Part shown: positions 11,601 to 19,707 of the stretch, one piece after another
How the letters are laid out: every line of letters begins with the position of its first letter
Position numbering within the stretch: the first letter of the stretch is position 1
NCBI RefSeq assembly: GCF_002843355.2
Contig: NZ_PJAI02000001.1
Span: 248,001 to 312,000, forward strand
Direction of reading: 5' to 3'
Length of the DNA stretch: 64,000 bases
Origin: Colwellia echini
Lineage (GTDB): Bacteria; Pseudomonadota; Gammaproteobacteria; Enterobacterales; Alteromonadaceae
Notes under the pieces: model-generated
What the model was told of the DNA's origin: nothing
The model's input: the letters and a program-made list of their open reading frames with translations, nothing else
Databases searched by the model: none
Translations under genes and position numbers: made by a program

Positions 11601-12794
11601 GGTTTAGCAATCAATGCCGAATTTTTAAAGCTACCATCAAGTACAAAAACAGCTGACACTAGTAATGAGCTAGTGGTTAATGTAAATCAACAAGGTAATA
11701 CGGTAATGATTACCGATACTTTACCGAATCAACCTTTTGATATTCAACAAATTGGTCCCCAACAAGTACCATTAATAAACAAAACTGAAAATGATCTTAT
11801 TTTTGCCAATATCCCACCTATCACTTTTCATTGTGATAGTTGCAGTATTGGCTTGCTTGACTTAGGTGTTGTTGATTTTAACGTTGAACGAACTAATGCA
11901 CAGACTATTGAGTTTAATAATTTCACTGCTGAACGTAATAAAACAAAATTAAGCTTAAGCGGTCGATGGTTTAATACTGCAGAAGAGTCAACTACTTCGC
12001 TAACAGGTAATTTAGACGTTAACGATGTAGAAGATGAGCTTAAAGCCATGGACTATGAGTCAATTATAAAAGATAGTGGCGCTAAAATTGCGTTTAACCT
12101 TAGTTGGCCAGGTGGCATGCATGATTTTGACGTTAAGCAATTAGATGGCAGTATCAAAGGTCGACTTGATGATGGCTATTTAGCGGAAGTTAGTGATAAA
12201 GCAAGAATTTTTTCAGTCCTGAGTTTGCAGTCCTTGGTGCGTAAGTTAACCCTAGATTTTCGTGATATATTTAGTGACGGTATGTTCTATAGTAGTATTC
12301 AAGGTGATTATCACTTAGAAGAAGGACTAGTTACCACACACAATACCGAGCTAAATGGTACCGCAGGTAACTTATTTATGACAGGACACACTAATTTAAT
12401 CTCGGGCGAGCTTGATTACGATATGTCGTATAAACCTAACTTAACGTCAAGTTTGCCGGTGCTTGCTTGGATAGCAACGTTAAACCCGGTAACTTTCCTG
12501 GCTGGAGTTGCTATTGATCAAGTTATAAAGTCACAGGTTGTTTCCGAATTTAATTTTAAACTGACTGGCACTATAGATTCTCCTGATTTTAAAGAAGTTG
12601 ATAGAAAAAGTAAGAGTGTGAGTGTTGATACTACTTTGCCTATTGAAGTTGATACACAAGGCAGCTTAAAAAGTCCGCTGCCAAAATCTTTAATAACAGA
12701 GCCTATTAAGCCTTTAATAGAAAATAATACTCTAGAATTAATACCGCCAACTAAATCGACTAAGCCGGCTAATGAGGAGAGCACTGTTGAGTAA
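8688..12794 (+). CDS. yhdP: AsmA-like phospholipid transport protein YhdP
   Basis: YhdP is one of the large AsmA-like bridge proteins (with TamB and YdbH) that move phospholipid between inner and outer membranes. This 1368-residue protein is a little longer than E. coli YhdP (1266). One N-terminal anchor (about residues 15-37, TVAILLVLLAVAISAFRLF) is followed by more than 1200 residues of repeating amphipathic beta strands, consistent with a periplasmic hydrophobic groove. The C-terminal AsmA-like segment near residues 1180-1270 (GTAGNLFMTGHTNLISGELD; VLAWIATLNPVTFLAGVAID) is typical. The last ~80 residues are a Ser/Thr/Pro/Lys-rich tail. Its stop overlaps the start of the next gene. Confidence 0.93.
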   Translation: MNIVSTSNRWLNYLYKTVAILLVLLAVAISAFRLFLPYVHHYQLPLQNYLNEQANTDITIGALSMTWQGFGPSLVIGDVQIVDTENASVFIKQIELQIDFWQSLTQQNLISKNLIISEASIDVNEQLWSADSPDDSQANENMVDDEANDIDLISDVFLNQIKRFSILNSHVIVRNESIARKVRVNKLHWVNRGRRHQAQGSVVLNELSSNNLTLSIDLQGRKITNLTGQAYLQANHIDITPWLDSILVLEDDKTKTDINFSAWLDVNKSNVNRLNINFTDSNIAWFYQDKKQQLVLEKGQVLLVKGKAEGNFNLYSTPLTLKFNEHPAQHFTTMLSKKADDFSLHVSEIDAAMLAQLAPLIIENEETRELLSTMAITGKVEDLYIRNDKEQLQAIANFTNFNTHFSHGIPGLENASGQLSFVDNFLAIDFAANDGHLDFDTLFVQAFPYDSLTGKLNVAFASDGWALSVERLSFLSKEVNLSAQVNVEAPTDGEVNLALLANVSNGNAGLVGRYLPLPIMSESLVEYLNNAIVSGRIEDGQVLINGPIGNFPFTDGSGIFVVDAELSKAEFKFVEHWPAINDLIANLNFTNNSMVITGRGGSLTGLDVTGFEAAIADLSGESILTVDAEITPTDSRNIGRLMDQSPLKDSVGSALAYLQITGEVSGYFNLNLPLDDSELGLATGNILFNNNQLALQSPQLNFSEVKGQLNFANDVIDTKNLQLIWQGLPLEVAVTGNDSENYYHTNIKLNANWQQAQWLPHVPPTLRSYIQGELPLQGEISLYQHHDDGFSYDANIHSDLTNTQLLLPPPYERNNKHISMLDIVIKGESEQSEIVLDYGENLHFTGLLNHENTAFTRANLMLGEGSMALPNDGFHITTKLEYVDFAQWQALISDVLDSNAQSSAEVEQENVTPLLAKPSRIRGSVGQLKILNQELNNVTFNLLQKSEWQLLQLDSTETRSQIKIYPDWLEQGLAINAEFLKLPSSTKTADTSNELVVNVNQQGNTVMITDTLPNQPFDIQQIGPQQVPLINKTENDLIFANIPPITFHCDSCSIGLLDLGVVDFNVERTNAQTIEFNNFTAERNKTKLSLSGRWFNTAEESTTSLTGNLDVNDVEDELKAMDYESIIKDSGAKIAFNLSWPGGMHDFDVKQLDGSIKGRLDDGYLAEVSDKARIFSVLSLQSLVRKLTLDFRDIFSDGMFYSSIQGDYHLEEGLVTTHNTELNGTAGNLFMTGHTNLISGELDYDMSYKPNLTSSLPVLAWIATLNPVTFLAGVAIDQVIKSQVVSEFNFKLTGTIDSPDFKEVDRKSKSVSVDTTLPIEVDTQGSLKSPLPKSLITEPIKPLIENNTLELIPPTKSTKPANEESTVE

Positions 12795-13707
12795 ATCTAA
12801 ATGCAAACTTAAGTTAAGCGCGATACAGTTAACTTCTGCAGCTGATGTTGCCAGTAACTTAGCAACAATAGCAGATACTTTAGAAAAAATTACTAGCGCT
12901 ACTTATGAAGAGGCGGGTAATGATATTCAACATTTAGTGGTGTTACCTGAATGTTGCTTATATTTTGGCGGTAAAGAAAGTGATCAATTAACATTAGCTA
13001 AGAGCACAACCTCGACCGCTGAACATGATGATAAAACACAGCACTTAAAGGTAAAACAGCGTAGTTCTTCACTGAGCTTAGCGTTGGGTGCGTTAGCCAA
13101 AAAATACGCAGTATACTTAGTAGCGGGCACAATCCCTATTTTATCCGAGTCAGAAGAAAAATTTACTAACAGCAGCTGTATATTTAATCCTAATGGTGAG
13201 TTAATAGGACAATACGATAAAATACATCTGTTTGATGTTACCGTAAGTGATAACACTAAAAGCTATTGCGAATCGCGTTTTACACAAGCAGGCGATGCTA
13301 TTAAAGTCATTAAAACACCTTTAGCAAATATCGGTTTATCAGTTTGTTTTGATTTACGCTTTCCAAGTTTATTTCAACAATTAACGCAGTTCGGGGCTGA
13401 TATAATTACCATACCCAGTGCTTTTACTAAAGTAACGGGCAAAGCTCATTGGCAAACTTTACTTCAGGCGAGAGCAATTGAAAACCAAGTGTATATCATC
13501 GCTGCAGGGCAAGAAGGCGTACATGAAAATGGCCGAGAAACCTGGGGGCATTCGATGATAATTAACCCTTGGGGCGAAATAGAACAAATTATCGAAACAG
13601 GTGTTGGTTATATTACTGTTGATTATCAGCCGCAAGAGACAACACGTATACGTAATAGTATGCCATTGAAAACACCGTTTATTACCACATTAACTGAAGC
13701 TCAATAA
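12787..13707 (+). CDS. nitrilase-family amidase (Nit1-like; probable deaminated-glutathione amidase)
   Basis: A carbon-nitrogen hydrolase superfamily enzyme with the full catalytic triad: Glu in VVLPECC, Lys in YDKIHLFD and Cys in LSVCFDLRFP. The Nit1 branch hydrolyses deaminated glutathione as metabolite repair; that substrate is inferred from the family and the yhdP/tldD neighbourhood. I choose the TTG at 12787 (306 residues, beginning MSKSKCKLKLSAIQ) because an AGGAG lies 7 nt upstream. The ATG at 12772 would place that Shine-Dalgarno inside the gene and add five residues the family does not need. The chosen start lies 8 nt inside yhdP, suggesting coupled translation. Confidence 0.9.
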   Translation: MSKSKCKLKLSAIQLTSAADVASNLATIADTLEKITSATYEEAGNDIQHLVVLPECCLYFGGKESDQLTLAKSTTSTAEHDDKTQHLKVKQRSSSLSLALGALAKKYAVYLVAGTIPILSESEEKFTNSSCIFNPNGELIGQYDKIHLFDVTVSDNTKSYCESRFTQAGDAIKVIKTPLANIGLSVCFDLRFPSLFQQLTQFGADIITIPSAFTKVTGKAHWQTLLQARAIENQVYIIAAGQEGVHENGRETWGHSMIINPWGEIEQIIETGVGYITVDYQPQETTRIRNSMPLKTPFITTLTEAQ

Positions 13708-13843
13708 CAACTTTTAAGTTGTTGTAGAAAAGGCTTCTGAACATATCGCAGAATGAATGATCGCCATAGGTCGAATTAAGTAAATGACCATCATTTTATT
13801 CTAATTAAGAACAGTACAAAACGAAAAGTAGAGCGCAGAGCAA

Positions 13844-15289
13844 ATGAATAGTGTTGAAAAATCTTTATTAAGTGATAGTCATATTGATGATGAAATATTA
13901 TCAAAAACCTTAAAAAGCATGATGAGCCGTCAAGTTGACTATGCTGATTTATACTTTCAAGCAAGTCAGCATGAAACCTGGGTTTTAGAAGATGGAATTG
14001 TTAAAGAAGGCTCATACAATATTGAACGCGGTGTTGGCGTGAGAGCTATCTCAGGTGAGAAAACAGGTTTTGCTTATTCTGATGATATAACCCCAGCGGC
14101 TTTACAACAAGCAGCCGATGCAGCAAAAGGCATTGCCGACAGTGGCACAGGCGCAACGGTTAAAGCCTTTAGTCGCCAATCACCTATTCAAATTTACCAG
14201 TCAGTTGAGCCGCTTGGTAGTTTAACACAAGAGCAAAAAATAGATTTGTTACATCAAGTTGAGGCACACGCACGCCAAGTTGATAGCCGAGTTACACAAG
14301 TTATTGCAAGTTTATCAGGTGTATACGAAACCGTATTAGTAAGCGCCAGTGACGGTACCTATGGCACCGATATTCGTCCATTAGTAAGACTTAATTGCTC
14401 GGTATTAGTTGAAGAAAATGGCAAACGTGAGCGCGCAAGTGCTGGCGGTGGTGCTCGTACCGATTATAGTTATTTTTTTGAAGTGGAAACGGGCGATAAC
14501 AAGGCGCGCTACTTGGCTTATGCTGAAGAAGCTGTTCGCCAAGCATTAGTAAATTTAGTAGCAATTGAAGCACCTGCAGGTACATTCCCTGTGGTATTAG
14601 GTGCAGGTTGGCCGGGCGTATTATTGCACGAAGCTGTAGGTCATGGTTTAGAAGGTGATTTTAACCGTAAAGGCTCTTCAGCATTTTCAGGTAAAGTAGG
14701 GCAACAAGTTGCTTCAGAGCTTTGTACTATTGTAGATGATGGTACTTTACCTAACCGACGTGGCTCAATATCTATTGATGATGAAGGTACGCCAGGTCAG
14801 TACAATGTGCTGATTGAAAAGGGTATTTTAAAAGGTTACATGCAAGACAAGCACAACGCAGGTTTAATGGGGGTTAACCCAACGGGTAATGGCCGTCGTG
14901 AATCTTATGCTCACTTACCTATGCCGCGCATGACTAATACTTATATGTTAGCAGGCGAATCTAGCCCAGAAGATATTATTAAGTCAGTTAAAAAAGGTAT
15001 TTATGCCCCTAATTTTGCTGGCGGACAGGTTGATATAACTTCAGGTAAATTTGTATTTACTAGCTCTGAAGCTTATTTAATTGAAGATGGTGAAATTACG
15101 ACACCAGTTAAAGGGGCTACCTTAATTGGCAATGGTCCTGAAGCAATGAAACGCATAAGTATGGTTGGTAATGACTTAAAACTTGATGGTGGCGTTGGCG
15201 TGTGCGGTAAAGACGGACAAAGCATCCCGGTTGGTGTTGGTCAACCTACATTAAAAGTTGATGGTATGACTGTTGGTGGTACACAGTAA
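13844..15289 (+). CDS. tldD: metalloprotease TldD
   Basis: TldD is the catalytic subunit of the TldD/TldE (PmbA) heterodimeric zinc protease, known for trimming peptides such as microcin B17 precursor and degrading the CcdA antitoxin. The 481-residue length equals E. coli TldD. The zinc-binding HEXXXH motif is seen as HEAVGH at residues 262-267, and the glycine-rich [13 protein letters not shown] upstream is typical. Its partner pmbA lies 0.9 kb downstream on the same strand, separated by darP on the other strand. A strong hairpin terminator follows. Confidence 0.97.
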   Translation: MNSVEKSLLSDSHIDDEILSKTLKSMMSRQVDYADLYFQASQHETWVLEDGIVKEGSYNIERGVGVRAISGEKTGFAYSDDITPAALQQAADAAKGIADSGTGATVKAFSRQSPIQIYQSVEPLGSLTQEQKIDLLHQVEAHARQVDSRVTQVIASLSGVYETVLVSASDGTYGTDIRPLVRLNCSVLVEENGKRERASAGGGARTDYSYFFEVETGDNKARYLAYAEEAVRQALVNLVAIEAPAGTFPVVLGAGWPGVLLHEAVGHGLEGDFNRKGSSAFSGKVGQQVASELCTIVDDGTLPNRRGSISIDDEGTPGQYNVLIEKGILKGYMQDKHNAGLMGVNPTGNGRRESYAHLPMPRMTNTYMLAGESSPEDIIKSVKKGIYAPNFAGGQVDITSGKFVFTSSEAYLIEDGEITTPVKGATLIGNGPEAMKRISMVGNDLKLDGGVGVCGKDGQSIPVGVGQPTLKVDGMTVGGTQ

Positions 15290-15324
15290 TATTGCTTAGA
15301 AAAACACTTCAGTAGATTTAACTA

Positions 15325-15375
15325 AAAAAGGATATAACCAGCTTGAAATATGCTGATTATATCCTTTTTGTTTTC
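15325..15375. terminator. bidirectional terminator between tldD and darP
   Basis: Two 18-nt arms (15325-15342 and 15352-15369, beginning AAAAAGGATATAA) are complementary except for one wobble-type mismatch, with a 9-nt loop. The stem ends in A on one side and T on the other, so it can serve both convergent genes. Confidence 0.88.
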
Positions 15376-15380
15376 TCTAA

Positions 15381-15419
15381 TACTAATTGAAAATGATTGA
15401 TTCATTATTACAATTAGTA
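15381..15419. repeat. small palindromic element between tldD and darP
   Basis: TACTAATTG (15381-15389) is perfectly inverted as CAATTAGTA (15411-15419), with an inner AATGA/TCATT pair. It sits just after the tldD terminator and is not followed by a T run, so it is probably an intergenic palindrome and not a second terminator. Confidence 0.45.
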
Positions 15420-15438
15420 CAATACGTTATTTTTTGAG

Positions 15439-15972
15439 TTAAGCATTTTCTTTTAGGTAAGTGAATAAATTCTTATAGTGCTTACCAAGCTTTTCTGCTT
15501 TTACTTCTTTCGCAGCATGGCGAATTAACTGTTTAATTTTTTGACGCTCAATACTTGGAAACTCAACAATTAATGCTTCAACAGCATCATTACCTTGTGC
15601 AATTAATTCATCTCTTATCACTTCAAGACGAACAAATTTGGCTGTTTCTTGTTGGTGTTTATTCGCCATAACTTCGATAGCGTGGTGAATTGGCTCAAGA
15701 TCGGTTTCTAATAAAATTTTTGCAGTATGACGAATGTGACGACGCAATGCTTCATGCTTGTTTCTGATTTTGTCAGCAACAACCATAGCATCTTTTAAGT
15801 CATCACTTAATGGTAAACGACTACGTTGATGCTTAGACATTTCAATAATACTTTGCGCAAAATCTTGTAATTGATGCATCTCACGCTTTATTTCGGTTTT
15901 ACTTTTTAACTCTTCTTCTAAAGATTCGTCGATATCGTTGGCTGACTGGGGCATAATAATGTCTAATAGCAT
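15439..15972 (-). CDS. darP: ribosome biogenesis factor DarP (YjgA, DUF615)
   Basis: YjgA/DarP associates with late 50S precursors and helps mature the peptidyl-transferase centre. The 177 residues match the family (E. coli 183), with the SKTEIKREMHQLQ start of the conserved helical bundle, the central RNKHEALRRHIRHTAKIL, and the C-terminal RQKIKQLIRHAAKE. The protein is highly charged and all-helical with no membrane segment. Two starts are possible: the ATG at 15972, or the ATG at 15954 (MPQSANDIDE), which resembles the usual acidic N-terminus; neither has a strong Shine-Dalgarno. Lying divergently upstream of pmbA is a common arrangement. Confidence 0.93.
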   Translation of the reverse strand: MLLDIIMPQSANDIDESLEEELKSKTEIKREMHQLQDFAQSIIEMSKHQRSRLPLSDDLKDAMVVADKIRNKHEALRRHIRHTAKILLETDLEPIHHAIEVMANKHQQETAKFVRLEVIRDELIAQGNDAVEALIVEFPSIERQKIKQLIRHAAKEVKAEKLGKHYKNLFTYLKENA

Positions 15973-16043
15973 GTTAAAATAAATAATAATTACGTTTATT
16001 ATACCACTAATTTTAAAATATTCTAAGTTGCCGATTTATACCA

Positions 16044-16114
16044 AGCGAAATAATTTTTCGAAGATGAAAATAATTGATAGTTCACGCCTCAATATACTTT
16101 AATTCTATTTCGCT
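16044..16114. repeat. inverted repeat upstream of pmbA
   Basis: AGCGAAATA (16044-16052) is perfectly repeated in inverted form as TATTTCGCT (16106-16114) in the darP-pmbA intergenic region. The left arm follows TATACC. The structure spans 71 bp and is not placed as a terminator. It may be a dispersed intergenic palindrome or a regulatory hairpin in the pmbA leader. Confidence 0.45.
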
Positions 16115-16166
16115 AAAAGACGCACTAGCCTTGTTACTCCTTATTAAAGAGAAAGTAGAAACCAAT

Positions 16167-17528
16167 ATGACCCTAACCTCTAAATCGCATGATCCTATTA
16201 TTAACCAACTCAACGAAGTTAAAGAACGTGTTGCTAAAGTACTTGAATTAGCTAAATCACTTGGCGCTGATGGCGCAGAAGTAGCGATGAGTCGCCAACA
16301 AGGCTTAAGTGTTAGTACGCGCATGGGGGAAGTAGAAAATGTTGAGTTTACTAATGATGGTGGTTTAGGTATCACGGTTTATCGTGAAGGTCGTAAAGGG
16401 AGTGCATCAACCGCTGATTTATCTGAACAAGCGCTAACTAAAGCGGTTACCGCGGCAGTGAATATTGCCAAATACACTTCAGTAGATGATTGCTCAGGTC
16501 TAGCCGATAAATCTTTACTGGCAATGAATCCAAAAGATTTAGATTTATATCATCCACATGAGATTTCTACACAACAAGCCATTGAACTGGCGAAAAACTG
16601 TGAAGAAAGTGCATTAAGCGTAGATATTCGAGCAGGTCAGTCTGACGGTGCGAGCTTTGATACATTTGCAGGTTTTAAAGTATACGGCAATAGTAACGGC
16701 CAGTTAGTGGGTTACCCAAGTACTCGTCATAGTTTAAGTTGTGTAATGATTGCTAACGATGGCGATGACATGGAACGTGATTATGCTTATACGGTAGATC
16801 GCGAGTTTAATTTATTGGAAAGCGCTGAAAGTGTTGGCAGACAAGCCGCCAAAGAAGTGCTTTCTAGACTACAGCCACAAACTATTGCCACCGGTAAAGT
16901 ACCTGTTTTATTCAGAGCCGACATTGCTAATACTATTTGGGGACATTTTGTTTCTGCAATTAGTGGCGGTAACTTATACCGTAAATCTTCTTTTTTACTT
17001 GATGCTATCGGCAAAGATGTGTTTCCTAAATTTTTAAATATTAGTGAAAGACCACATATTGCCAAAGCACTCGCTAGTAGTGCATTTGATAGCGAAGGAG
17101 TATTAACCCAAGACCGTGAAATTATAACGCAAGGTGCTTTGCAAACGTATTTATTAACCAGTTATTCAGCACGTAAATTAGGTTTAACCACTACTGGGCA
17201 TGCTGGTGGCATTCATAACTGGTTAGTAGAAGCACAAGGCCATGACGGCAGTTTTGATGCGATGTTAAAAACCTTAGGTACAGGTTTATTAGTAACAGAA
17301 TTAATGGGTCAAGGCGTTAATGTTGTTAATGGTGATTATTCACGTGGCGCAGCGGGTTTTTGGGTTGAAAATGGTGAAATTGCTTACCCAGTAAGTGAAA
17401 TAACTATTGCAGGTAATTTAGCGCAAATGTTTAAAGGTATTGTTGCAGTTGGTAGTGATGTAGAAAAGCGCGGTAGTATTAGAACAGGTTCAATTTTGAT
17501 TGATGAAATGCAAGTAGCAGGGCATTAG
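16167..17528 (+). CDS. pmbA: metalloprotease subunit PmbA (TldE)
   Basis: PmbA/TldE is the partner of TldD in the heterodimeric peptidase that removes the microcin B17 leader peptide; PmbA itself lacks the zinc ligands, and no HEXXXH is present here. The ATG at 16167 gives 453 residues (E. coli 450). A longer reading from a TTG at 16074 would add 31 residues running through the intergenic inverted repeat and is rejected. Recognisable features are the GADGAEVAMSRQQGLSVS start, GGLGITVYREGRKGSAST, and the glycine-rich C-terminus with TELMGQGVNVVNGDYSRGA. It ends before a bidirectional terminator shared with mgtE. Confidence 0.97.
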   Translation: MTLTSKSHDPIINQLNEVKERVAKVLELAKSLGADGAEVAMSRQQGLSVSTRMGEVENVEFTNDGGLGITVYREGRKGSASTADLSEQALTKAVTAAVNIAKYTSVDDCSGLADKSLLAMNPKDLDLYHPHEISTQQAIELAKNCEESALSVDIRAGQSDGASFDTFAGFKVYGNSNGQLVGYPSTRHSLSCVMIANDGDDMERDYAYTVDREFNLLESAESVGRQAAKEVLSRLQPQTIATGKVPVLFRADIANTIWGHFVSAISGGNLYRKSSFLLDAIGKDVFPKFLNISERPHIAKALASSAFDSEGVLTQDREIITQGALQTYLLTSYSARKLGLTTTGHAGGIHNWLVEAQGHDGSFDAMLKTLGTGLLVTELMGQGVNVVNGDYSRGAAGFWVENGEIAYPVSEITIAGNLAQMFKGIVAVGSDVEKRGSIRTGSILIDEMQVAGH

Positions 17529-17610
17529 TTTAGATACGATTAAATATGTTTTAAATTGTCTAAATTGAATTAGGCTCAAGTCTGAAAGATCAACAGACCT
17601 AATATTAATT

Positions 17611-17650
17611 AAAAAGGCGTTAATCAATAACACATTGATTAACGCCTTTT
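17611..17650. terminator. bidirectional terminator between pmbA and mgtE
   Basis: A perfect stem (AAAAAGGCGTTAATCAAT at 17611-17628 against ATTGATTAACGCCTTTT at 17634-17650) with a very short loop is flanked by A and T runs. It lies between the two convergent stops. Confidence 0.9.
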
Positions 17651-17680
17651 AGTATATAGGTATTTGATACTTATTGTCTT

Positions 17681-19039
17681 TTAAGTAAGCAATAAGGTCG
17701 CAGTACCTAAGAATGCGAAAATACCTACTACATCAGTAACGGTTGTTAAAATAACACTACCAGCAAGGGCAGGGTCTATTTTAAGGCGTTTAAGTAATAA
17801 TGGAATACTTACACCGGCAAGTCCTGCCGCAGTCATGTTCATCAACATAGCAAAAGCAATAACAGCGCCTAGCATTATATCTTGCTTCCAAATGGCGACA
17901 AAGGTGGCAATTAAGGTTGCCCAAATAATCCCGTTTAAAAAACCGATAGCCACTTCCTTAGTAAGTAATGCGCGAGCGTTACTGCCACCTATATGCCCTA
18001 AAGCCATGCCGCGGATAACAAGTGTTAAGGTTTGATTACCCGCAACCCCGCCCATACTGGGTACTAATGAATTTAATACCGCTAATATTGCCAATTGTTG
18101 AAAAACCCCTTCAAACATACTGGTTACAGCAACAGCCATTAATGCGGTTACTAGGTTAACACCGAGCCACAATGAGCGTTGTTTGGTACTTTTAATTACC
18201 GGGGCAAAAGTATCAGCTTCGCCGTCTAAACCGGCCATACTCATCATTGAGTGCTCTGCATTTTCTCTAATTACATCGATAACATCATCAATAGTAATAC
18301 GACCAAGCAAGTGACCAAACTCATCAATTACTGGGGCCGAAAACCAATCGTAACGTTCAAATAATTTGGCAACATCTTCTTCGCTCATGTCAGCTTGTAC
18401 CGCTTCAATATCGGCATCAATCAAACTTGATACAATAACTTCGGCTTTTGCGGTAACTATTGCGGCAAGTGACACAGAACCAATAAACTTATTTTTTCGA
18501 TCGACCACATAAAATGAGTCAGTAGCATCTGGTAACTGGCCTTTTAAGCGTAAATAACGTAAAACCACATCAACCGTCACTTCAGGGCGTAAGGTGATGG
18601 TATCGGTATTCATGATGCCACCGGCAGTATCTTCTTCATAAGACAAGGCGGTTTCGACTCGGCTACGATCAATCGAGTCCATAGAATTCAGTACTTCATT
18701 ATAAATACTGTCTGGCAGGGTACGGAAAACTTCTGCTAAATCATCAATGTCCATGCCTTCGGCAACAGCTGCGAGCTTTTCAGGTCGCATACTTTTAAGG
18801 ATACCTTTTCGGACTTCTTCGTTAAGCTCTTCGAGTACATCACCATGGAATTCGGGATCAATAAGTTGCCAAAGCACTTGACGACTTTTTGCGGTAGATG
18901 ACTCTAATATTAGGGCTAGATCATAAGCAGGCATGTGTTGTAGTAATTTTCGTACATAGACGAACATACCACTGCCAAGTGCTTCATGAACTTGTTGTAG
19001 CCTTTTATGATTATATTCTTGTTCTGATACTTCAGGCAT
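17681..19039 (-). CDS. mgtE: magnesium transporter MgtE
   Basis: MgtE is a dimeric Mg2+-gated Mg2+ channel of the inner membrane. The 452 residues show the family order: N-terminal helical domain (about 1-130, LQHMPAYDLALILE), two CBS domains (about 135-260, the second with VIDEFGHLLGRITIDDVID), a plug helix, and five membrane segments from about 285 to the end. The pore signature SMGGVAGNQTLTLVIRGMALG is intact, and the C-terminal DPALAGSVILTTVTDVVG carries the conserved Asp. Placed 380 bp downstream of ptsO on the same strand, with its own upstream region, so probably an independent transcript. Confidence 0.97.
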   Translation of the reverse strand: MPEVSEQEYNHKRLQQVHEALGSGMFVYVRKLLQHMPAYDLALILESSTAKSRQVLWQLIDPEFHGDVLEELNEEVRKGILKSMRPEKLAAVAEGMDIDDLAEVFRTLPDSIYNEVLNSMDSIDRSRVETALSYEEDTAGGIMNTDTITLRPEVTVDVVLRYLRLKGQLPDATDSFYVVDRKNKFIGSVSLAAIVTAKAEVIVSSLIDADIEAVQADMSEEDVAKLFERYDWFSAPVIDEFGHLLGRITIDDVIDVIRENAEHSMMSMAGLDGEADTFAPVIKSTKQRSLWLGVNLVTALMAVAVTSMFEGVFQQLAILAVLNSLVPSMGGVAGNQTLTLVIRGMALGHIGGSNARALLTKEVAIGFLNGIIWATLIATFVAIWKQDIMLGAVIAFAMLMNMTAAGLAGVSIPLLLKRLKIDPALAGSVILTTVTDVVGIFAFLGTATLLLT

Positions 19040-19419
19040 GACGACTCTGCTTCCTTAACCTCTTTTTTACGTGAGTAACACATAAATGGTAAAACCAAGA
19101 GATATTTGTAATGAAAAGAAAACAGCTTTCTTGAGAGAGTAGCTGATTATGAATTTATTTAACCTTAACCTTATTCAGATCTCAGGTTAATGCTAATCCG
19201 ATTAAATACGTGATTATTTGTACTGGTTGAAACACCAAACTACTTCGTTATTAATTTAATAATTAGAATCAATAAATGTTTTGTATTTGGCTATTTTTCC
19301 TTCATATAGAAATAGATCACCTAATTCATGGAATTAGTATAATTTTATTTACTTTAAATTTTAATTGAACAATATAACTCGTACGAGCAAAGTCACTGTT
19401 AGTATTAATAGTGGCTAGC
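19040..19419. other. 380-bp gap between ptsO and mgtE
   Basis: No convincing gene is seen; reading frames here are short and biased. It must hold the mgtE promoter and the end of the ptsO transcript. It contains one copy of a dispersed 20-bp motif (19171-19190). A weak hairpin just after ptsO (19396-19421) lacks a clear T run. Confidence 0.6.
19171..19190 (+). repeat. copy of dispersed 20-bp intergenic motif
   Basis: Reads TTATTCAGATCTCAGGTTAA, a variant of the motif TTATCCMGAAYTCRGGTTAA also found at 43263, 44168 (inverted), 44347 and 45595. All copies are between genes. Confidence 0.4.
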
Positions 19420-19707
19420 TTATTCTGCCTCGTCAAATTTATCAGAGATGAGTTGGCAAACTTCGGTTAACGCTAACTGAGCATCTTCACCTTGAGCGGT
19501 AATATTTACTACCTTACCTTGACCGCCAGCTAGCAACATTAAAGTCATGATACTACCCGCATCCGCTTTTTTTCCATCTAACTCGACAGTTATTTTTGCT
19601 GAAAACTTTTGACTAAGCTGCGCAAGTTTAGTTGCTGCTCTGGCGTGTAAACCGAGTTTATTACAAATAGTTACTTGTTGAGATATAGCTGTCATTGGCT
19701 CACTCAC
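19420..19707 (-). CDS. ptsO: nitrogen-PTS phosphocarrier protein NPr
   Basis: NPr is the HPr-like carrier of the nitrogen phosphotransferase system, passing phosphate from EI-Ntr to EIIA-Ntr (ptsN, also in this cluster). The active histidine is in NKLGLHARAATK (H21 here), and the GSIMTLMLLAGGQG stretch is the conserved second half. The reading starts at GTG 19707, overlapping the rapZ stop as TAGTG. An ATG at 19695 would give 91 residues, closer to the 90 of E. coli NPr, so the first four residues are uncertain. It is the last gene of the kdsD-lpt-rpoN-pts run. Confidence 0.95.
   Translation of the reverse strand: MSEPMTAISQQVTICNKLGLHARAATKLAQLSQKFSAKITVELDGKKADAGSIMTLMLLAGGQGKVVNITAQGEDAQLALTEVCQLISDKFDEAE

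Noticed and set aside
16074-16166. Longer pmbA start at TTG 16074
   Set aside because: The added 31 residues translate an intergenic inverted repeat and make the protein longer than the family; ATG 16167 gives the usual length.
19396-19421. Hairpin just after ptsO as a terminator
   Set aside because: The arms pair with wobble positions but no T run follows on the minus strand, so it is not supported.
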